Positions 1-10,900 of a DNA stretch of 64,000 nt are shown in pieces. How positions within the stretch are numbered: position 1 is the first letter of the stretch; each line of letters starts with the position of its first letter. Below the pieces are notes generated by a model. That model was not told where the DNA came from, searched no databases, and saw nothing but the letters and a program-made list of their open reading frames with translations. The stretch comes from Toxorhynchites rutilus septentrionalis (lineage: Eukaryota > Arthropoda > Insecta > Diptera > Culicidae), in contig NC_073746.1 in NCBI RefSeq assembly GCF_029784135.1, positions 186,501,983 through 186,565,982 of the forward strand. The letters are read 5' to 3'. The position numbers were made by a program, and so were the translations under genes.

Positions 1-1020
1 GAAGAATATATCCAAAAGTTATCGACGATGGAACGCGAAAGGCGAAAAAAAATCGCACAATCACATTAAGAACCCGAGGTGGTCTGGAGGAAAAATTGCA
101 AAATTTCTCAAATTTCGACAAATCGACTGTAAATACCGTACTCAAACGTTACCGGGAGGCGTCGAACACCGATGAAAACTTATAGAAAGTGAGAGAAGTG
201 GTGCTTGAAAATCGTCATACCAGCTTAAGAGAGATGTCTAGTGAATTTAGCATTGCATATGGAACGGCACAGCATATTGGTTTTGGGTCGTTCCGAAGGA
301 CCTGAATTCCGTGTAAAAACATTATCAACAGACAGTTGCTGAAGAGATGATTTCTCAAGCCCAAAGTGATCCAACCCTCCTGAAACGGATAATTACGGGT
401 GACGAGACATGGCTCTATGAATATGACATAGAAACAGAGCAAGAATCGTCCGAGTAGCGCTTCGAAGACGAGAAAAAACCGCGTCAAATCCACTCAAAAG
501 TGAAGGTGATGCCGACTGTTTTCTTCGATTGTCAACGCGTAGTGCACTATGAGTACCTTCCACCGGGCTAGACAGTCAACCAAGAATATTATTTATCCGT
601 TGTGAAGCGTTTGAGAGATGCTGTACGTCGCCAACGACCAGAAATGTGGGCCGACAATTAATGGATTTTGCATAATGATAACGCGCCATCACACCGAGCA
701 CCGAGTAAAAACCACCGAGTAAGTACCGTATTCACCTGATGACCCCGTGTGACTTTTTTTTTGTTTCCCTAGTTGAAGTTGCCACTTCGTGGAAAAAAGA
801 TTTCAGTCGATCGATGAGATCAAAGAGAATGTGACGAAAGAACTAAAAACCATCCTTTCGTTGGCCTACCAGGGATGCATGGAGGACTGGGTCAAGCGTT
901 GAAACATGTGTGTTGCTTCAGATGAATCGTATTTTGAAAGAGATAAAATAAATTTACCTGATATTTAAGTCTATTTTGTTTTATTTAAAAAATTCCGGTA
1001 CTTTCCGATCATAGGGTACG
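1..1020 (+). pseudogene. Decayed mariner (DD34D-type) transposase
   Basis: The plus strand carries broken pieces of a mariner transposase, the enzyme that cuts and pastes its own element at TA sites. Pieces of the N-terminal helix-turn-helix region are in about 1-300. The first catalytic-Asp motif TGDETWLYEYD is near 400, followed by FDCQRVVHYEYLPPG near 525 and a second-Asp motif HNDNAPSH near 670. The C-terminal DWVKR...ASDESYFE lies near 885-950. In-frame stops and frameshifts lie between them (for example near 455, 571 and 661), so no protein is made. A terminal-repeat-like stretch (ttccggtactttccgatcat) is near 995-1014. The left end lies outside the window. The family is clear; the subfamily is a guess (irritans-like). 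Confidence 0.8.
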
Positions 1021-1350
1021 TAAAAATGAATTTTTAGACAAAAAGTCGGTAACAAATTTTACCTTGTCAAGCGTAGGGTAGATTAAAATTTTGCCATTCA
1101 TTCTATCACACAATGGTCCAGTGAAGTTCTGGCCTGACTTGACAAGCAGCCATTACAGCCGGGATGGCATCAAGTGGTATAAGGAGAACAAAATCGACTT
1201 CATTGAAAAAACTATCAACCCACCAAATTGTTCAGATTTTCGAGAGATATTGGACAATATCGAAGGAAAATTGAAGAAATGTGGCAGAACCATCAAAAAT
1301 ACAATTCAAATGTACCACTTTTCCAAGAAAATAACAAAAACAGTTACCAG

Positions 1351-3130
1351 CAGTAGGGTAGGGCGGGGCTAGTTGGCCATTTTTGAATAAATTTGGTACT
1401 AACTTTGCAGTACGAAGTTTTGTGTTAGAATGTTATATACCACAATGAAGCTTACCTTTTACCCTTTCAATGCAAAATAACCAGAGAATCAATTATTTGA
1501 GATTTTTCTTTTATTTAACGTCTTTGTATTTCAGAATAAATTGACCAACTAACCCCACACACGGGGTAAATTGGTCTATAATAGGCATGTTCTTTTTGAG
1601 CAAATAGTAAGCGTTTTCCCATTACAAGTTTCCTTCATTATAAATAAATTAATTAAATCAAAACAAAAACAGTTAACTAATATCATGAAGCAAGTAATAA
1701 AACAAATTAATGAAAATCTTCTTCTTCTTCTTTGTTTTAAGAGACTTTAAACTTTGCAGTTCATTCGCCTCTAAGGTAATGAAAATTTCAAATTATCATC
1801 TTTGAAAATTAATCAGACAATCTATTCTAGCGATTTCGTCTCTCTTGCACTTTGTGGCGAACCAGAGATGCCAGGTTTGAAGACATGTCTTCATTTTGAA
1901 GACATTTGATTTTGTGAAGACATTTTGAGACATTATGAAAAATGTGAATAAATTTCAGTATAATAGCGTACGTGGATTTTTAAAAGATATTATTTCCATT
2001 AAATTTCAACTATTTGCCGAAAATATCGTCAAAAAAATAGGGCTTCAGTCTCAGCGATCGAAACGGTTCGAATACATATTCTCTCTAGAAGACATTAGAT
2101 CATTTGCGCTCGAAAATTCGAATGATTTTGACATTGAATTTCTATTATTTTGGCCCTACTATACAATAGATTAACCTAGATCTTTCAAACGACCACTTCA
2201 CAAATCGTAGGTCTTCCGCTCATATGCCTTTTCTACAATTAGTTTCATGGATATAGTTTGTGTTACAACTAAAATTTCGAAGCTAAAATAAACAAATAGA
2301 GTTATCACAGTTCCGTTTTTGTGTGAAGAACTTTCCTCCTTTATTATGATGAAGACATTGTCTCGTACCATGTCAAGACTTTTGACAAAAAATCACCTGG
2401 CATCCCTGCGACGCACAATCGCTTGCATTTGTTTTGATGACATTTGTACCGTTCGCCCCAAAGTAGATAGAAATAGCCTCCAGGTATGCTACATTACTCA
2501 ATGCATTATTGTGAGTTCTGGTATTCAATGTAAGCGTTTATTATATTTAATGAAAACTTTACAACAAAAAATATAAATATGACAATTATATTGCAAGTGG
2601 TTTGTGTGGTGGTTGTCTCGTTCCAAATACACTGGGTTTAGCATTAAAACATATACCTTCTATACTTGTTTATAGCTTGCGTAATGAAACACAGCATACC
2701 AGAAAATTTTATATACGTTGCTCTCAAACGATCAATTTGTGTGACCAACTAGCCCCTCTATATATGAAAAAGAATATTCATGAAAATTTAACAAAAATAA
2801 TTTTGAAAGCGATTAACACTTTAACACTTAAAGCTAATACGTACACTAAAGCTTTGTTTTACGTTTGAGCCGATTTTTTTCATGGTTATTACCCAGTTTT
2901 AGAACACATTTCATAATGCGCAAACCGTGAATGATTTTTGGCGAAATCGGAACCATGTCCGTAGTTTTTAACCTACTTAATAAAAAGTTTTTCCGATTTG
3001 CTTATTTTTTTGTATCAGCAATTCGCTATTTTTCATCCATAGATCGCTAATTTTTTGGACGCTCAGATTCCAAGATATCGTCACTGACCAACTTACCCAT
3101 ATGACCAACTAGCACCGCCCTACCCTACTG
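1351..3130. mobile_element. Nonautonomous TIR DNA element (about 1.78 kb)
   Basis: The two ends are inverted copies of each other over about 29 bases, beginning cagtagggtagggcgg on the left (1351) and ending with its complement at 3130. The element interrupts a DD37E-type transposase fragment, so insertion is supported by context. No clean target duplication is left. The interior is AT-rich and has no convincing transposase; the short open frames (1935-2174, 2319-2576, 2602-2868) match nothing I know. Near 1542-1575 a subterminal imperfect palindrome (gaccaactaacccc ... ggggtaaattggtc) repeats the terminal gaccaact theme. The superfamily is unknown. Confidence 0.65.
1741..1772 (-). repeat. 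Dispersed 30-bp motif (first of three copies)
   Basis: Plus strand gagactttaaactttgcagt then tcattcgcctct, inside the TIR element at 1351-3130. It ends in short inverted words (gaga...tctc). Confidence 0.6.
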
Positions 3131-3210
3131 TGCAGAAAACGATGGGTGGTATCACTCGAAAAGTTCGAAAATTCATCCGAACAGATGACGAATAGTGTTC
3201 ATGTTTTTTA

Positions 3211-3590
3211 ACCTTTCCGCCGAAATAGGTCATTCACGGCCTATTTCGGCGCCCCTCCGCCCCTCTGTATTGGCTCCATGCATCTGTTTTGCATTGCATG
3301 GAGAGGCGCCCAGGTATGCGTAGCGAACAATCAAAACGGTATTGATGTAATGTGGTGTTGGGTGTTTCAATTTAGCGAAAATCAAAGAGAGGTTATTGGT
3401 TGTATTAATGTACGGACGGAAGCAACTACTCATGATGGGTGTTTTTTCCTCAATTGAAAGATGAAATATAATAATTGGGAAATATAATTGTAAGAAAAAA
3501 TGCTGTCCAAAATCTTGGATTTTGGCGCCCAAACGACCCCCGGCAAATGCCGGGTTTGCTGTCCGCACACTACGCCACTGCCTAAGACTA
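3211..3590. repeat. Hairpin-bounded noncoding segment, possible DNA-element remnant
   Basis: This stretch has no gene. It starts with a perfect 11-bp hairpin (gccgaaatagg, 10-base loop, cctatttcggc at 3219-3250). It ends with a 7-bp hairpin (cccggca/tgccggg at 3538-3554) followed by cactacgccactg. The string gccactg resembles the ends of many insect DNA transposons, but no matching left end is visible. Confidence 0.3.
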
Positions 3591-3639
3591 CATACATGCT
3601 AGCAGGAGGGACTGATCTTTACAGAGCTCTTCTTGGTAG

Positions 3640-4530
3640 TAGTGTTGTGAACGACGACGACGAGCTCGAGGTGGTAGAAGTGTCTACCTTGGCTCGTTGA
3701 TAACAACTGACGACAACAAGAACAACCGTGATACTTGAAGACGCATATTCACCGGAAGCCGCGCCTTTTATGGGCACCGCAAATCCATAAGGTTCAACAA
3801 ACTCTGATCCCGTATGAAGTGTACCATGTACAAATCCCTGATTCGAACGGTTGTTCTCTATGAGCACGGAGCATGTACGATATCCGAAAGGAACTCACAA
3901 GCAGTTGGCGTTTTCGAACGCCGGGTGCTCAGAACAATATACGGTGGTACAGGAAAACGATGTATGGAAAAGGAGGAATTGAATTTGATGTTGTTTTTTG
4001 AAAAACTGGGAACACTGGGAACATGCATAAAAACATCGTTTTATGAAGAATGGAGTGATGCAACACTTTTGCAGAATATAAATCTCATTGTTATTAGGTA
4101 TTGACTAACACTTTTGTTTTATTTTTTTGAGAATTAGTTTGTTCTTCCAAACCAGAAATGAGTGCATTAACCCGGCTGAAAGTGTGGTATTAAATTCTTG
4201 TACTTGAACCAATTTATTTATTATGGATCTACAAAAAATATATGGCGGAACAGTTATGCCTAGAATTTCAACATGGGCGATTGAGCTTGGTGTTGTTTTC
4301 TTAAAAGTTGGGAACGAACAATAACTTTTTTTTTGAGTTTTTCCATAGGCATAAAAACATAGTTTTATGAAAAAAAAGTGAAAATTGTCAAAAAGTAACA
4401 TGGGACAACTATGCGTAGAACGGCAGAGTAGCCCTGCAAAGATGGTTTTGAATCGAATCCAATAGGAACAAGAAGAAGAGGAGCCCAGTGAGCGAGGTAG
4501 TTGGACCAGGAGGAGCTAGGTAACAATCGG
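3640..4530 (+). pseudogene. Non-LTR retrotransposon reverse-transcriptase C-terminal remnant
   Basis: Short plus-strand pieces resemble the thumb and C-terminal part of non-LTR reverse transcriptases. They are DDDELEVVE near 3652, then TMYKSLIRTVVLYEHG and FERRVLRTIYGG at 3820-3950. A later piece at 4437-4510 resembles the usual tail (GTRRRGAQ.AR..DQ). Frameshifts and stops separate them. About 400 bases between 4010 and 4430 do not fit the protein and contain a direct repeat (gcataaaaacat.gttttatga at 4024-4045 and again at 4349-4370), so something was inserted or rearranged there. The clade is not certain (RTE-like is my guess). Confidence 0.5.
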
Positions 4531-5090
4531 TGTAGTCGGGTGTTGTCATTTGTCAGATAAAAGTCATTGGCAAAAAAAGACGACGATTTTGCAGGATTTT
4601 TGATTTTCACTTCTCCCATAGTCAAGAAATGCCGCGAATAGCTCATCAATTTTCCAAAAGTTATGCTTCTTACTCCGTTAAAGGTCATCTCATTTCTTCA
4701 GCCTTCATTTTCACATTCTCAAAAAGGAGACGAAATTCGAGAAGATACACGAGTAAATTGATAAGAATAATTTCATCATCCAACGTCGCTTTAAACTGAC
4801 CTCATCTAAATTTGCTAACCGAGAAGTACACGTTTAATGCAATTCAATATTTTATGTGTTGGCAATCGGATGAAGGCTGAAATAAAAAGACTATATTTCC
4901 CTTTTAATAAAAAATATTTATTTTACTGTATAACATTGTTCACTGCATTGAAATTTCTCGCGTTTATTTTTTTTTTTTTTTGCTTCTATAATCTTTTTTG
5001 TTTGCACTTATCCGATTACTTTTAAGTAAATATCGCAATAGCCTCATTTTTAAATTATATTTTATGTGTTCACTGACGCAGCAAATTCGA
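4531..5090. other. 3' flank of the Ig-superfamily gene, no coding feature seen
   Basis: I see no protein or RNA gene here. On the minus strand this is downstream of the stop codon of the Ig-superfamily gene, so it should contain its 3' UTR. Several tttatt strings (AATAAA on the minus strand), for example near 4917 and 4962, could be poly(A) signals; which one is used cannot be told from sequence alone. Confidence 0.4.
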
Positions 5091-5254
5091 TCACCTTTGG
5101 TGACATAACACTGGCAACGTAACAAGCAATAGAAAATGCTTCAATTCCGGTTGTCGCGTGGCGTCAGCATTTGATTTCATGTCGTTATCGACGAAAGCTT
5201 CTTTCTCTCGTTGGTCTTCGAGATTCGCGGAATTTTCTCTGTACCGATCCCTAT
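5091..5254 (-). CDS. Ig-superfamily DIP/lachesin-like protein, last coding exon
   Basis: The exon begins after a minus-strand acceptor (ctgtaatg on the plus strand is cattacag on the minus) and reads DRDRYRENSANLEDQREKE and onward. It ends ...KHFLLLVTLPVLCHQR followed by TGA at 5093-5091. The frame fits the preceding exon, with one carried base. The tail has a polar spacer with small residues (SNADA), then about ten hydrophobic residues, then the end of the protein. That is the layout of a GPI-attachment signal, and Drosophila DIP proteins are membrane-attached cell-adhesion molecules. GPI anchoring is inferred. This exon has no internal stop. Confidence 0.75.
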
Positions 5255-5358
5255 CTGTAATGAAGAATGAAAAATGATTTCAGGAATTTTGGATTGCTAT
5301 TAGATTGCGCTAGTTCAAAGAAATTTGCTGACTTAATAGATCTGGTGAATTATTTTAC

Positions 5359-5466
5359 CTTTATCTTTGGATGACTCCTTGTTCCATAGTTCACTACCAT
5401 CGCTCACGTGAACTTTGTTTGAGGAAGATGAATATTCGTCCAGTGGTCGGTAAATTTTGTTTTTAT
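5359..5466 (-). CDS. Ig-superfamily DIP/lachesin-like protein, penultimate exon
   Basis: A 108-bp exon bounded on the minus strand by a pyrimidine-rich acceptor (ttttttcttaaag) and a donor (aag/gtaaaa). It reads YKNKIYRPLDEYSSSSNKV and continues to SELWNKESSKDK, a Ser-rich hydrophilic linker between the third Ig domain and the membrane-proximal tail. Phases agree with both neighbours (one base carried in, one base carried out). Stalks like this are poorly conserved, so support comes from splice sites and frame rather than from similarity. Confidence 0.7.
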
Positions 5467-5960
5467 CTTTAAGAAAAAAAAAATAGAAAGAAATGAACGG
5501 TTAATGATTATGTGTCTACAATAGATCATTTGGATCGGTTTTGATAATGGGTGTTGTTAATGAACGTATACCAACTTAAGTTGCAAACTGTCACTTCTTT
5601 TGTGTTTAGTTTGATTTACCATTTCATCATTAACAGGATGACACCTTGAATAACGCCTGCAAGTGCAGATTTTTGTTACGAAATCCATCGTTATGCTCGA
5701 GAAACTTATTGCGTTCGTCGTCAGTTTTACGGTCGACATAATCGTCCATCAGAGTATTTTGTTCGAGCAATTCACATAAAATATTCACTTGAAACATTTA
5801 TTAGATGACTGATGTATGTTGAAATATCAACTTAGATGAAGGATTATTTTTCTGATACAAGATTTTTTTATTGAAAGTCGTTCTATTTGACCTTACTTTA
5901 TAGTTCAAAGTTATTCAGTATATGATATTTGAATAAAAAAACATTTCATGATATACTTAC

Positions 5961-6047
5961 AATTTTTACGATAAACAATTTCAGTCGATGTTGCTATCAT
6001 TGTTGTTGATGGTGGAAGAGTAGGGGCCATTGTGGTTGACGGTATAT
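5961..6047 (-). CDS. Ig-superfamily DIP/lachesin-like protein, Thr/Pro-rich stalk exon
   Basis: An 87-bp exon with a good donor (aatt/gtaagtat on the minus strand) and acceptor (cattcag). It codes for HIPSTTMAPTLPPSTTMIAT followed by STEIVYRKN. A Thr/Ser/Pro-rich stretch right after the last Ig domain is common in extracellular stalks and is a likely site of O-glycosylation (inference). The frame is continuous with the exons at 7424-7576 and 5359-5466. Confidence 0.75.
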
Positions 6048-7423
6048 CTGAATGTTGTGAAAACATTAAAAACATATGTATAATAATGTTTCTGTGCTTT
6101 AAATGTCTTTAATTCTACATATTCATCATCTGAATCGGTTCAGTAGTTCAAAACTTATGATTTAAAAAAAAAGTCAAAGTTGGGAAAAAGGGGAAAAAAT
6201 GATTTTTTGAAAATGATTACATGAAAAAGGGGCACCCTAATGAAAAAATAAAAAACGGATCTAATATTTTGCGATAGGAAACAAAACTACCACATTGTTT
6301 TGTTTTTATCACGTACGAAAACATACATCAGAACAGATCGACGTATACAAAATAATTATGTATATTTTTCTTCATTATAAAAAATTGAGCTGTTTTCAAT
6401 GCGAGTATGCTTTCATTCATTATTTATTTAAAAGCGGTTGCTCGTCACCGGCTCAACATGTCTTTATTGTCGCAACTATTCAATCCCCATTATCCATAAC
6501 CTTGGGGCTTTCCATGGGTCATTAAAAGTCACTGCTCGACGCAGTAAATCTATGCATCCTGGTCGTCTCCACGAGCGAAATGCAAGCAAATGTTTGCAGC
6601 TCTCTGGTACACAATACACATTTAGGAGTTCATTTTATTGTTTGCAGCACTTGAAATTCATAACCACCTAAGCCGGAGTTATAGTCTGTCGACATGTCGA
6701 ATAAGCTGGAAATAACAGATTCACAACATTAAACGAACCATGTTTACAGGACGGGTACTATTATACTTTACAAATCAAGTTTCATTTCTGTGGTATAAAT
6801 ATGAATGAAACAAGCCCAAGTACGAATGTGCAAGGAAATAGAGTCATATACATAAATATCTGAAAACTGCTTCTGCTGTTGGAATACTGAGAAACACTTC
6901 CTTCCTGCCTCGCTCTGTATACCTTTGTACCAGCAGCAATGATAGCATCAGGTTCATGATCCTCTTTGCGTTACCCGCTTCACAGCAGCAGCAGCAGCAT
7001 ACCACGCATAGCCAGAGTTCGGGGCAAATTTCGAATACAATGTGTTGCAAATACAGACTCAGCATCGCGAAGCAAGAGTAAATAATTTTCTGTACAAGTG
7101 GTTCTCTGGCGAAATAGCACAAGCTGTATCGAATTATTTTCGAAATAACACGAGATGCGGGATGTCGAGGCTGTTTCCCTTCTTCCTATTGATTCCCAGC
7201 AGAGCATTAATGCCCTCTGTTGTAGGTATGTACGATTTTATTCGACATCGAACAACTTCGAAATAATCAGGATCGGTCATTGCACGGTAATGGGCGACAA
7301 ATTCATGCAATAATGTTTATGTATTATTTCTTCAAACCAAGAATGTTGAGAGATTATCTGATAGTTGGCATATTCGATGTTCATTCATATTGCGACTGGA
7401 AATAAAACCAATTGTTTACTTAC

Positions 7424-7576
7424 GATACACTTTGATTGATCCATCAGTTTCGCCGAGGGAATTCTTAACAACGCATCGGTACGTGCCGAAATCACTGATA
7501 TCGATTTCCTTGATTATAAGCTTCATCACCACCTTGTAGTTGTTCGCTTCGTGCGTTGTTGGCTCAAAACGTCGGC
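7424..7576 (-). CDS. Ig-superfamily DIP/lachesin-like protein, end of third Ig domain
   Basis: A 153-bp exon, phase 1 at both ends, with donor gtatc/gtaagt and acceptor attgcag. It carries the second half of an Ig domain: KVVMKLIIKEIDISDFGTYR, then CVVKNSLGETDGSIKVY. The D-x-G-x-Y-x-C motif is the F strand with its disulfide Cys; its partner is in the exon at 23066-23200 (LSLEC). The motif KNSLGETDGSI is very typical of the third domain of insect DIP/lachesin proteins. The intron separating the two halves of the domain is about 15.5 kb and packed with transposons. Confidence 0.92.
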
Positions 7577-7735
7577 CTGCAATGGAATGTAAGAAACAAA
7601 TGTCACTGTTTTTATTTAACAATATTTTTTATTGTCCTGATATATAAGGAATTCAATTCATTCGCGGCGATGAATACTTGCCTTGTTGAATGTAAGTATT
7701 TAAAAAAATTACAAAAAAGGGAAACATACTCGACA
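7577..7735. other. Start of the 15.5-kb intron, no feature seen
   Basis: Intronic sequence of the minus-strand Ig gene between the exons at 7424-7576 and 23066-23200. No element ends are recognised before about 7740. Confidence 0.5.
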
Positions 7736-7739
7736 AGAA

Positions 7740-8575
7740 ATTAGAGGAACACAATCCTGAAGGAAGGTCGGACAATTCGGAAAATTGAATTCCCACATGT
7801 TCGAAGATTACATCATAATAAGCGTTGTTAGTCCATTCGATATTTGCGCTATCGAAATTGATCCTTGTTCGTAAGTGGAAATGGATTTTCAGGCGAAATA
7901 ATGAATTTCCATAGCTTATATCTATAAATAAAATGGAAGGCCAAATGTGTTGATAAGCGCAAAACCCGAGGAAGGAATGATTCAATTTGATTCATCTATA
8001 TTTCGCTGTATTCGTCTCTTCCCGTAGATCAATATGGCGGAGAGAAAAATCGGAAAATTCGGAAAATTGAATTCCCATATGTTCTACAATAAGCTAAGCG
8101 TTGTTAGTCCATTTGATGTTGGCGCAAACTAAATTGATTTTTGTTCGAAAGTGGAAAAGGATTTTTAGACGGAATAACGCATTCCTATTTCCTCTATCTA
8201 TATAAACAAAAATGGAAGGCCAAATGTGCCCCAAACCCGAGGAAGGAATGGTCCGATTTGAGCTGTCTTTATTTTGTAATATTTTCTGTATCAAACATGT
8301 ATTTCATGCAATGGAGAAACATGTTATTTCCAAATGCTTGAAGAATCTTGAACGAGAATTTTGTCTGAAAATAATTTCATATTATATGGACGAATTTTTG
8401 TAGAAGTGCTAGACAATTTATAGTAAAAGGAATTTGTAAAGGGTTAAAAGGTAATCAATGAAGAGTTCAGTGATTGGACTCAGTAACGTTCACTTAGTAA
8501 GAAAACGTGGATGTTTGAAAGTATTCAAATCAAAAAATCTATTTTGGGCGGGACGAAGTTCGTCGGGTCAGCTAG
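7740..8575 (+). mobile_element. Helitron-like nonautonomous element, 3' end at CTAG/T
   Basis: The segment contains two diverged copies of a module, at about 7826-7930 and 8098-8215 (gttagtccatt.gat...tgcgc, then ttgttcg.aagtggaaa.ggattttcag), a block near 8280-8400 that recurs at 46435-46545, and the ending ggacgaagttcgtcgggtcagCTAG at 8552-8575 next to a T. Three other places in the window end the same way (16993 reversed, 32145, 50439). A fixed CTAG end beside a host T with no terminal inverted repeat is the rule for Helitrons, so I infer that class. There is no Rep/helicase gene, so it would be nonautonomous. The 5' end is uncertain. Confidence 0.5.
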
Positions 8576-9239
8576 TTTATACATAACAATGTTACGAATT
8601 AAACATTAATAGTATTCTTTCAAAAAAAACAATGTGGCCATCGTCCGATGTATGGAAAACTTGTTGGAAATTTTAAGGGCTATTCATAACTATTTTTTCA
8701 GAATTTTAAAAGCATATGTTTTCGAGAAAAATGAATTTTTATTTTCAAAATTTTTTTTTACAATGAAATTTTTCTTCAAAAAAATTCTTTGATAATTTTT
8801 AACGAAAACCTAAGTAATTTCCTACACTTCATTCTCTGACCAACTTTTTGTAGATCTTATAATTTTTAAATTAAGATTTTTCGAAAAAAAGTTGAAAAAA
8901 CTCAAAATTAAAAAAAAAAATCTATCAGATCTACAAAATTTTAGTCAAAGAATGGAATAAAGGAAATTATTTTGGATTTCATTAAAACTTACTAAAGATT
9001 TTTTTGGAAAAAAAATTTCAGTGACAAAAAATATTTTCAAAATTAAAATTAATTTTTCTCAAAAACATATGCTTTTAAAATTCTGAAAAAAAATTATATA
9101 AATAACCCTTAACATTTCCAACAAGTTTTCCATACATCGGACGATGGCCACATTTACATTTTCGAACAACAACTTTTTCATTTTTTTTCTTTCAAAAAAT
9201 ACTATTAATGTTCAATTCGTAACATTTTTATGTATAAAC
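8575..9239. mobile_element. Foldback (long inverted repeat) element
   Basis: The left half (from 8575, tttatacataacaatgttac) and the right half (ending gtaacatttttatgtataaac at 9239) are inverted copies over most of their length, roughly 300 bases per arm. Landmarks include ggccatcgtccgatgtatgg at 8637 and its complement near 9131, and aattttaaaagcatatg at 8703 with its complement near 9066. The centre is very AT-rich. There is no coding capacity. Single arms of the same family recur at 9530-9905 and 57376-57627. Confidence 0.75.
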
Positions 9240-9529
9240 TATCGCAGTTTACATGCTTTGCTAACTTTTCTCTATCTAAAAACATGTCAAGAACATGTCA
9301 AATGTAAGAATTTTAGCACAAAAATGTTACGAGCAAAACATTATAACTATAAACTATAGAATAACTATAACTATAAACTATAAAAGATTATAAAATAAAA
9401 GATTTCAAGTTGATGTCTTCGACAAAAGTTTATATTTTAACAAGATCAAAAACTTTGTGGAATACATTATATCGCTATCTTGACTTTAAACAAAATTAGG
9501 ATGAGTTGTATTTTTTTCAAAGAAAACAT
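9240..9529. other. AT-rich intronic spacer with a short tandem motif
   Basis: No gene is seen. A simple tandem run of ataactataaactat-type units lies at about 9337-9385. Confidence 0.5.
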
Positions 9530-9905
9530 GAAAAAGTTGTTGTTCGAAAAACTTTTTCCCTGTAAAAGTACCCATCTTCCGATGTATGGACGACTTGTTG
9601 GAAATTGTAAGGGCTATTCATATATATATTTTTGGGAATTTTAAAAAAATATGGTTTTGAGAAAAAATAATTTTAATTTTTTAAATAACTTTTTTGTCAG
9701 CGAAATTTTTTTCCAAAAAATTTTTGGTGTTTTTTTTTAAAATAAATAATTTCCTATATTTCATCCTCTGACAAGAATTTTGTAGGTATCATAGTTTTTA
9801 AGTTATAATTTTTTGTAAAAAATTGAGAATAACAATTTGGCTTTTTCCAAAAAGTAGTCTAATTATTTTTCGAATATTTCAGGTATGCAAAGTTGCTTAA
9901 ATGAC
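9530..9905. mobile_element. Single arm of the foldback family
   Basis: The sequence gttgttcgaaaaactttttc, then cccatcttccgatgtatgga, then acttgttggaaattgtaagg follows the same order as the left arm of the complete foldback at 8575-9239, with a diverged AT-rich continuation. No inverted partner arm lies nearby. It is either an old solo arm or a deleted element. Confidence 0.5.
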
Positions 9906-10590
9906 CCATGTATTTACACCCAAAACGTTTCACTCCTATCTGAGATGATGCTGCCAACTCCTAAGACGAGTTGGCATGAAATTCGTCTATGGTAAAATCG
10001 TTCAAGGAGACCCAGACGACCAACCGGTGAGCTGACAGTGGAAGAAAAACGAAAACGACCGACCCCGTGAAGGCAAGAAAGATGAGGGATTACTTCAAGC
10101 GCAATCAGACCCTTTCGATTCGGGACGTGGCCAAGAAGGTCGATTCTCTCGTCTGGTTCGCCTAGCAGACAATGAAGCGGGCCGGACTTCATGTTTTCAA
10201 GGTAAGCGGAATATGGTGGCCAAATCCCGCGCCAGGAAGCTGTATCGCAAGCAGATCCCCGACCTGGAGTTTTTCGTCGGCAAGTCCCGTCTGGATGTTT
10301 CAGAGAAGTTCCGAAGAAGATGGTCGATAATTTTGTCAAGAAGCACTTCTTGGTGTGGCAGGCGATATGTTGCAAATTCAGCAAGCCGTACATAACGACC
10401 GGCATCATCATTTGGCCGTTTGGCCGTATAAAGAAGAATGCCTTCAGAAGCATTTTCCAGGAACTTCAAGACCTTCCACGATTTGAAGAAAGTGTGTAAG
10501 AAAGATGACTCAAGTTATTCCCAGGATGTGATGGGTAGCGTTAAGTCCAAGAGGCGGTCGTATGGCCTAGGAGAGGAGGTTGAATAAATC
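9906..10590 (+). pseudogene. Tc1/mariner-type transposase remnant (DD37E-related)
   Basis: Pieces in two plus-strand frames resemble a DD37E-like transposase: MRDYFKRNQTLSIRDVAKKV near 10080-10145 (helix-turn-helix region), then KSRARKLYRKQIPDLEFF near 10225, and a later FVKKH, LVWQAIC-like region and ITTGIIIWPFGRIKKNAFRS near 10330-10460. Compare KRSRARKLY-type and LVWQAIC-type stretches in the DD37E copy at 47516-48810. Stops and shifts are frequent and the catalytic residues cannot be placed. It is an old dead copy. Confidence 0.55.
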
Positions 10591-10900
10591 AACGTTGTTA
10601 AAACATGTTAGCGCTTGTTTATTTTTCAAATGAACAGGTTATTTTTCAAATTAATTTAGTTTCAAACATATCTGACACAATGCGTTGAGCCCCGAATTGT
10701 TCTTGCTACGCTTCACATTCAGTCCGCATCAACAAAATTTGCACAATTTCAGTGTCAGTGTGTTTCAGTGGTTTATTTTGTAACCCTAGGGACCGACACT
10801 GGGTTCAAAGTGTTGAAAAAAAATTTTTGATGATTATTTTTGTCTGTTGCATTTTTCGGGAACAGTCTTTAAAAATTATACAACTTCCGAAGAATCATTC
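10591..10900. other. Intronic sequence, nothing recognised
   Basis: About 300 bases between two transposon remnants. No conserved frame, terminal repeat or RNA gene is seen. Confidence 0.4.

Larger units (their letters stand above)
1085..3205 (+). pseudogene. DD37E-like mariner transposase C-terminus, split by a TIR element
   Basis: An open stretch at 1091-1350 reads FWPDLTSSHYSRDGIKWYKE followed by NPPNCSDF. This matches the second-Asp and Glu region of the DD37E transposases found elsewhere in this window (near 20990 and 47900), but the catalytic Glu is lost (REIL where RPIE is expected). The frame stops at 1351, where an inverted-repeat element begins. Beyond that element, at 3130-3200, the same protein tail resumes (VQKTMGGITRKVRKFI) and ends in a stop near 3196. 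This is therefore a dead transposase fragment used as a landing site by another element. Identification rests on similarity to the other copies in the window. Confidence 0.65.

Noticed and set aside
215..493. Hydrophobic 92-codon minus-strand frame
   Set aside because: It is the antisense of the mariner transposase remnant.
1935..2868. Three short frames inside the TIR element as a possible transposase
   Set aside because: No catalytic or DNA-binding motif is visible, and the frames do not join by splice sites.
3619..3867. 82-codon minus-strand frame with a Ser run
   Set aside because: Antisense of a decayed LINE segment with gac repeats.
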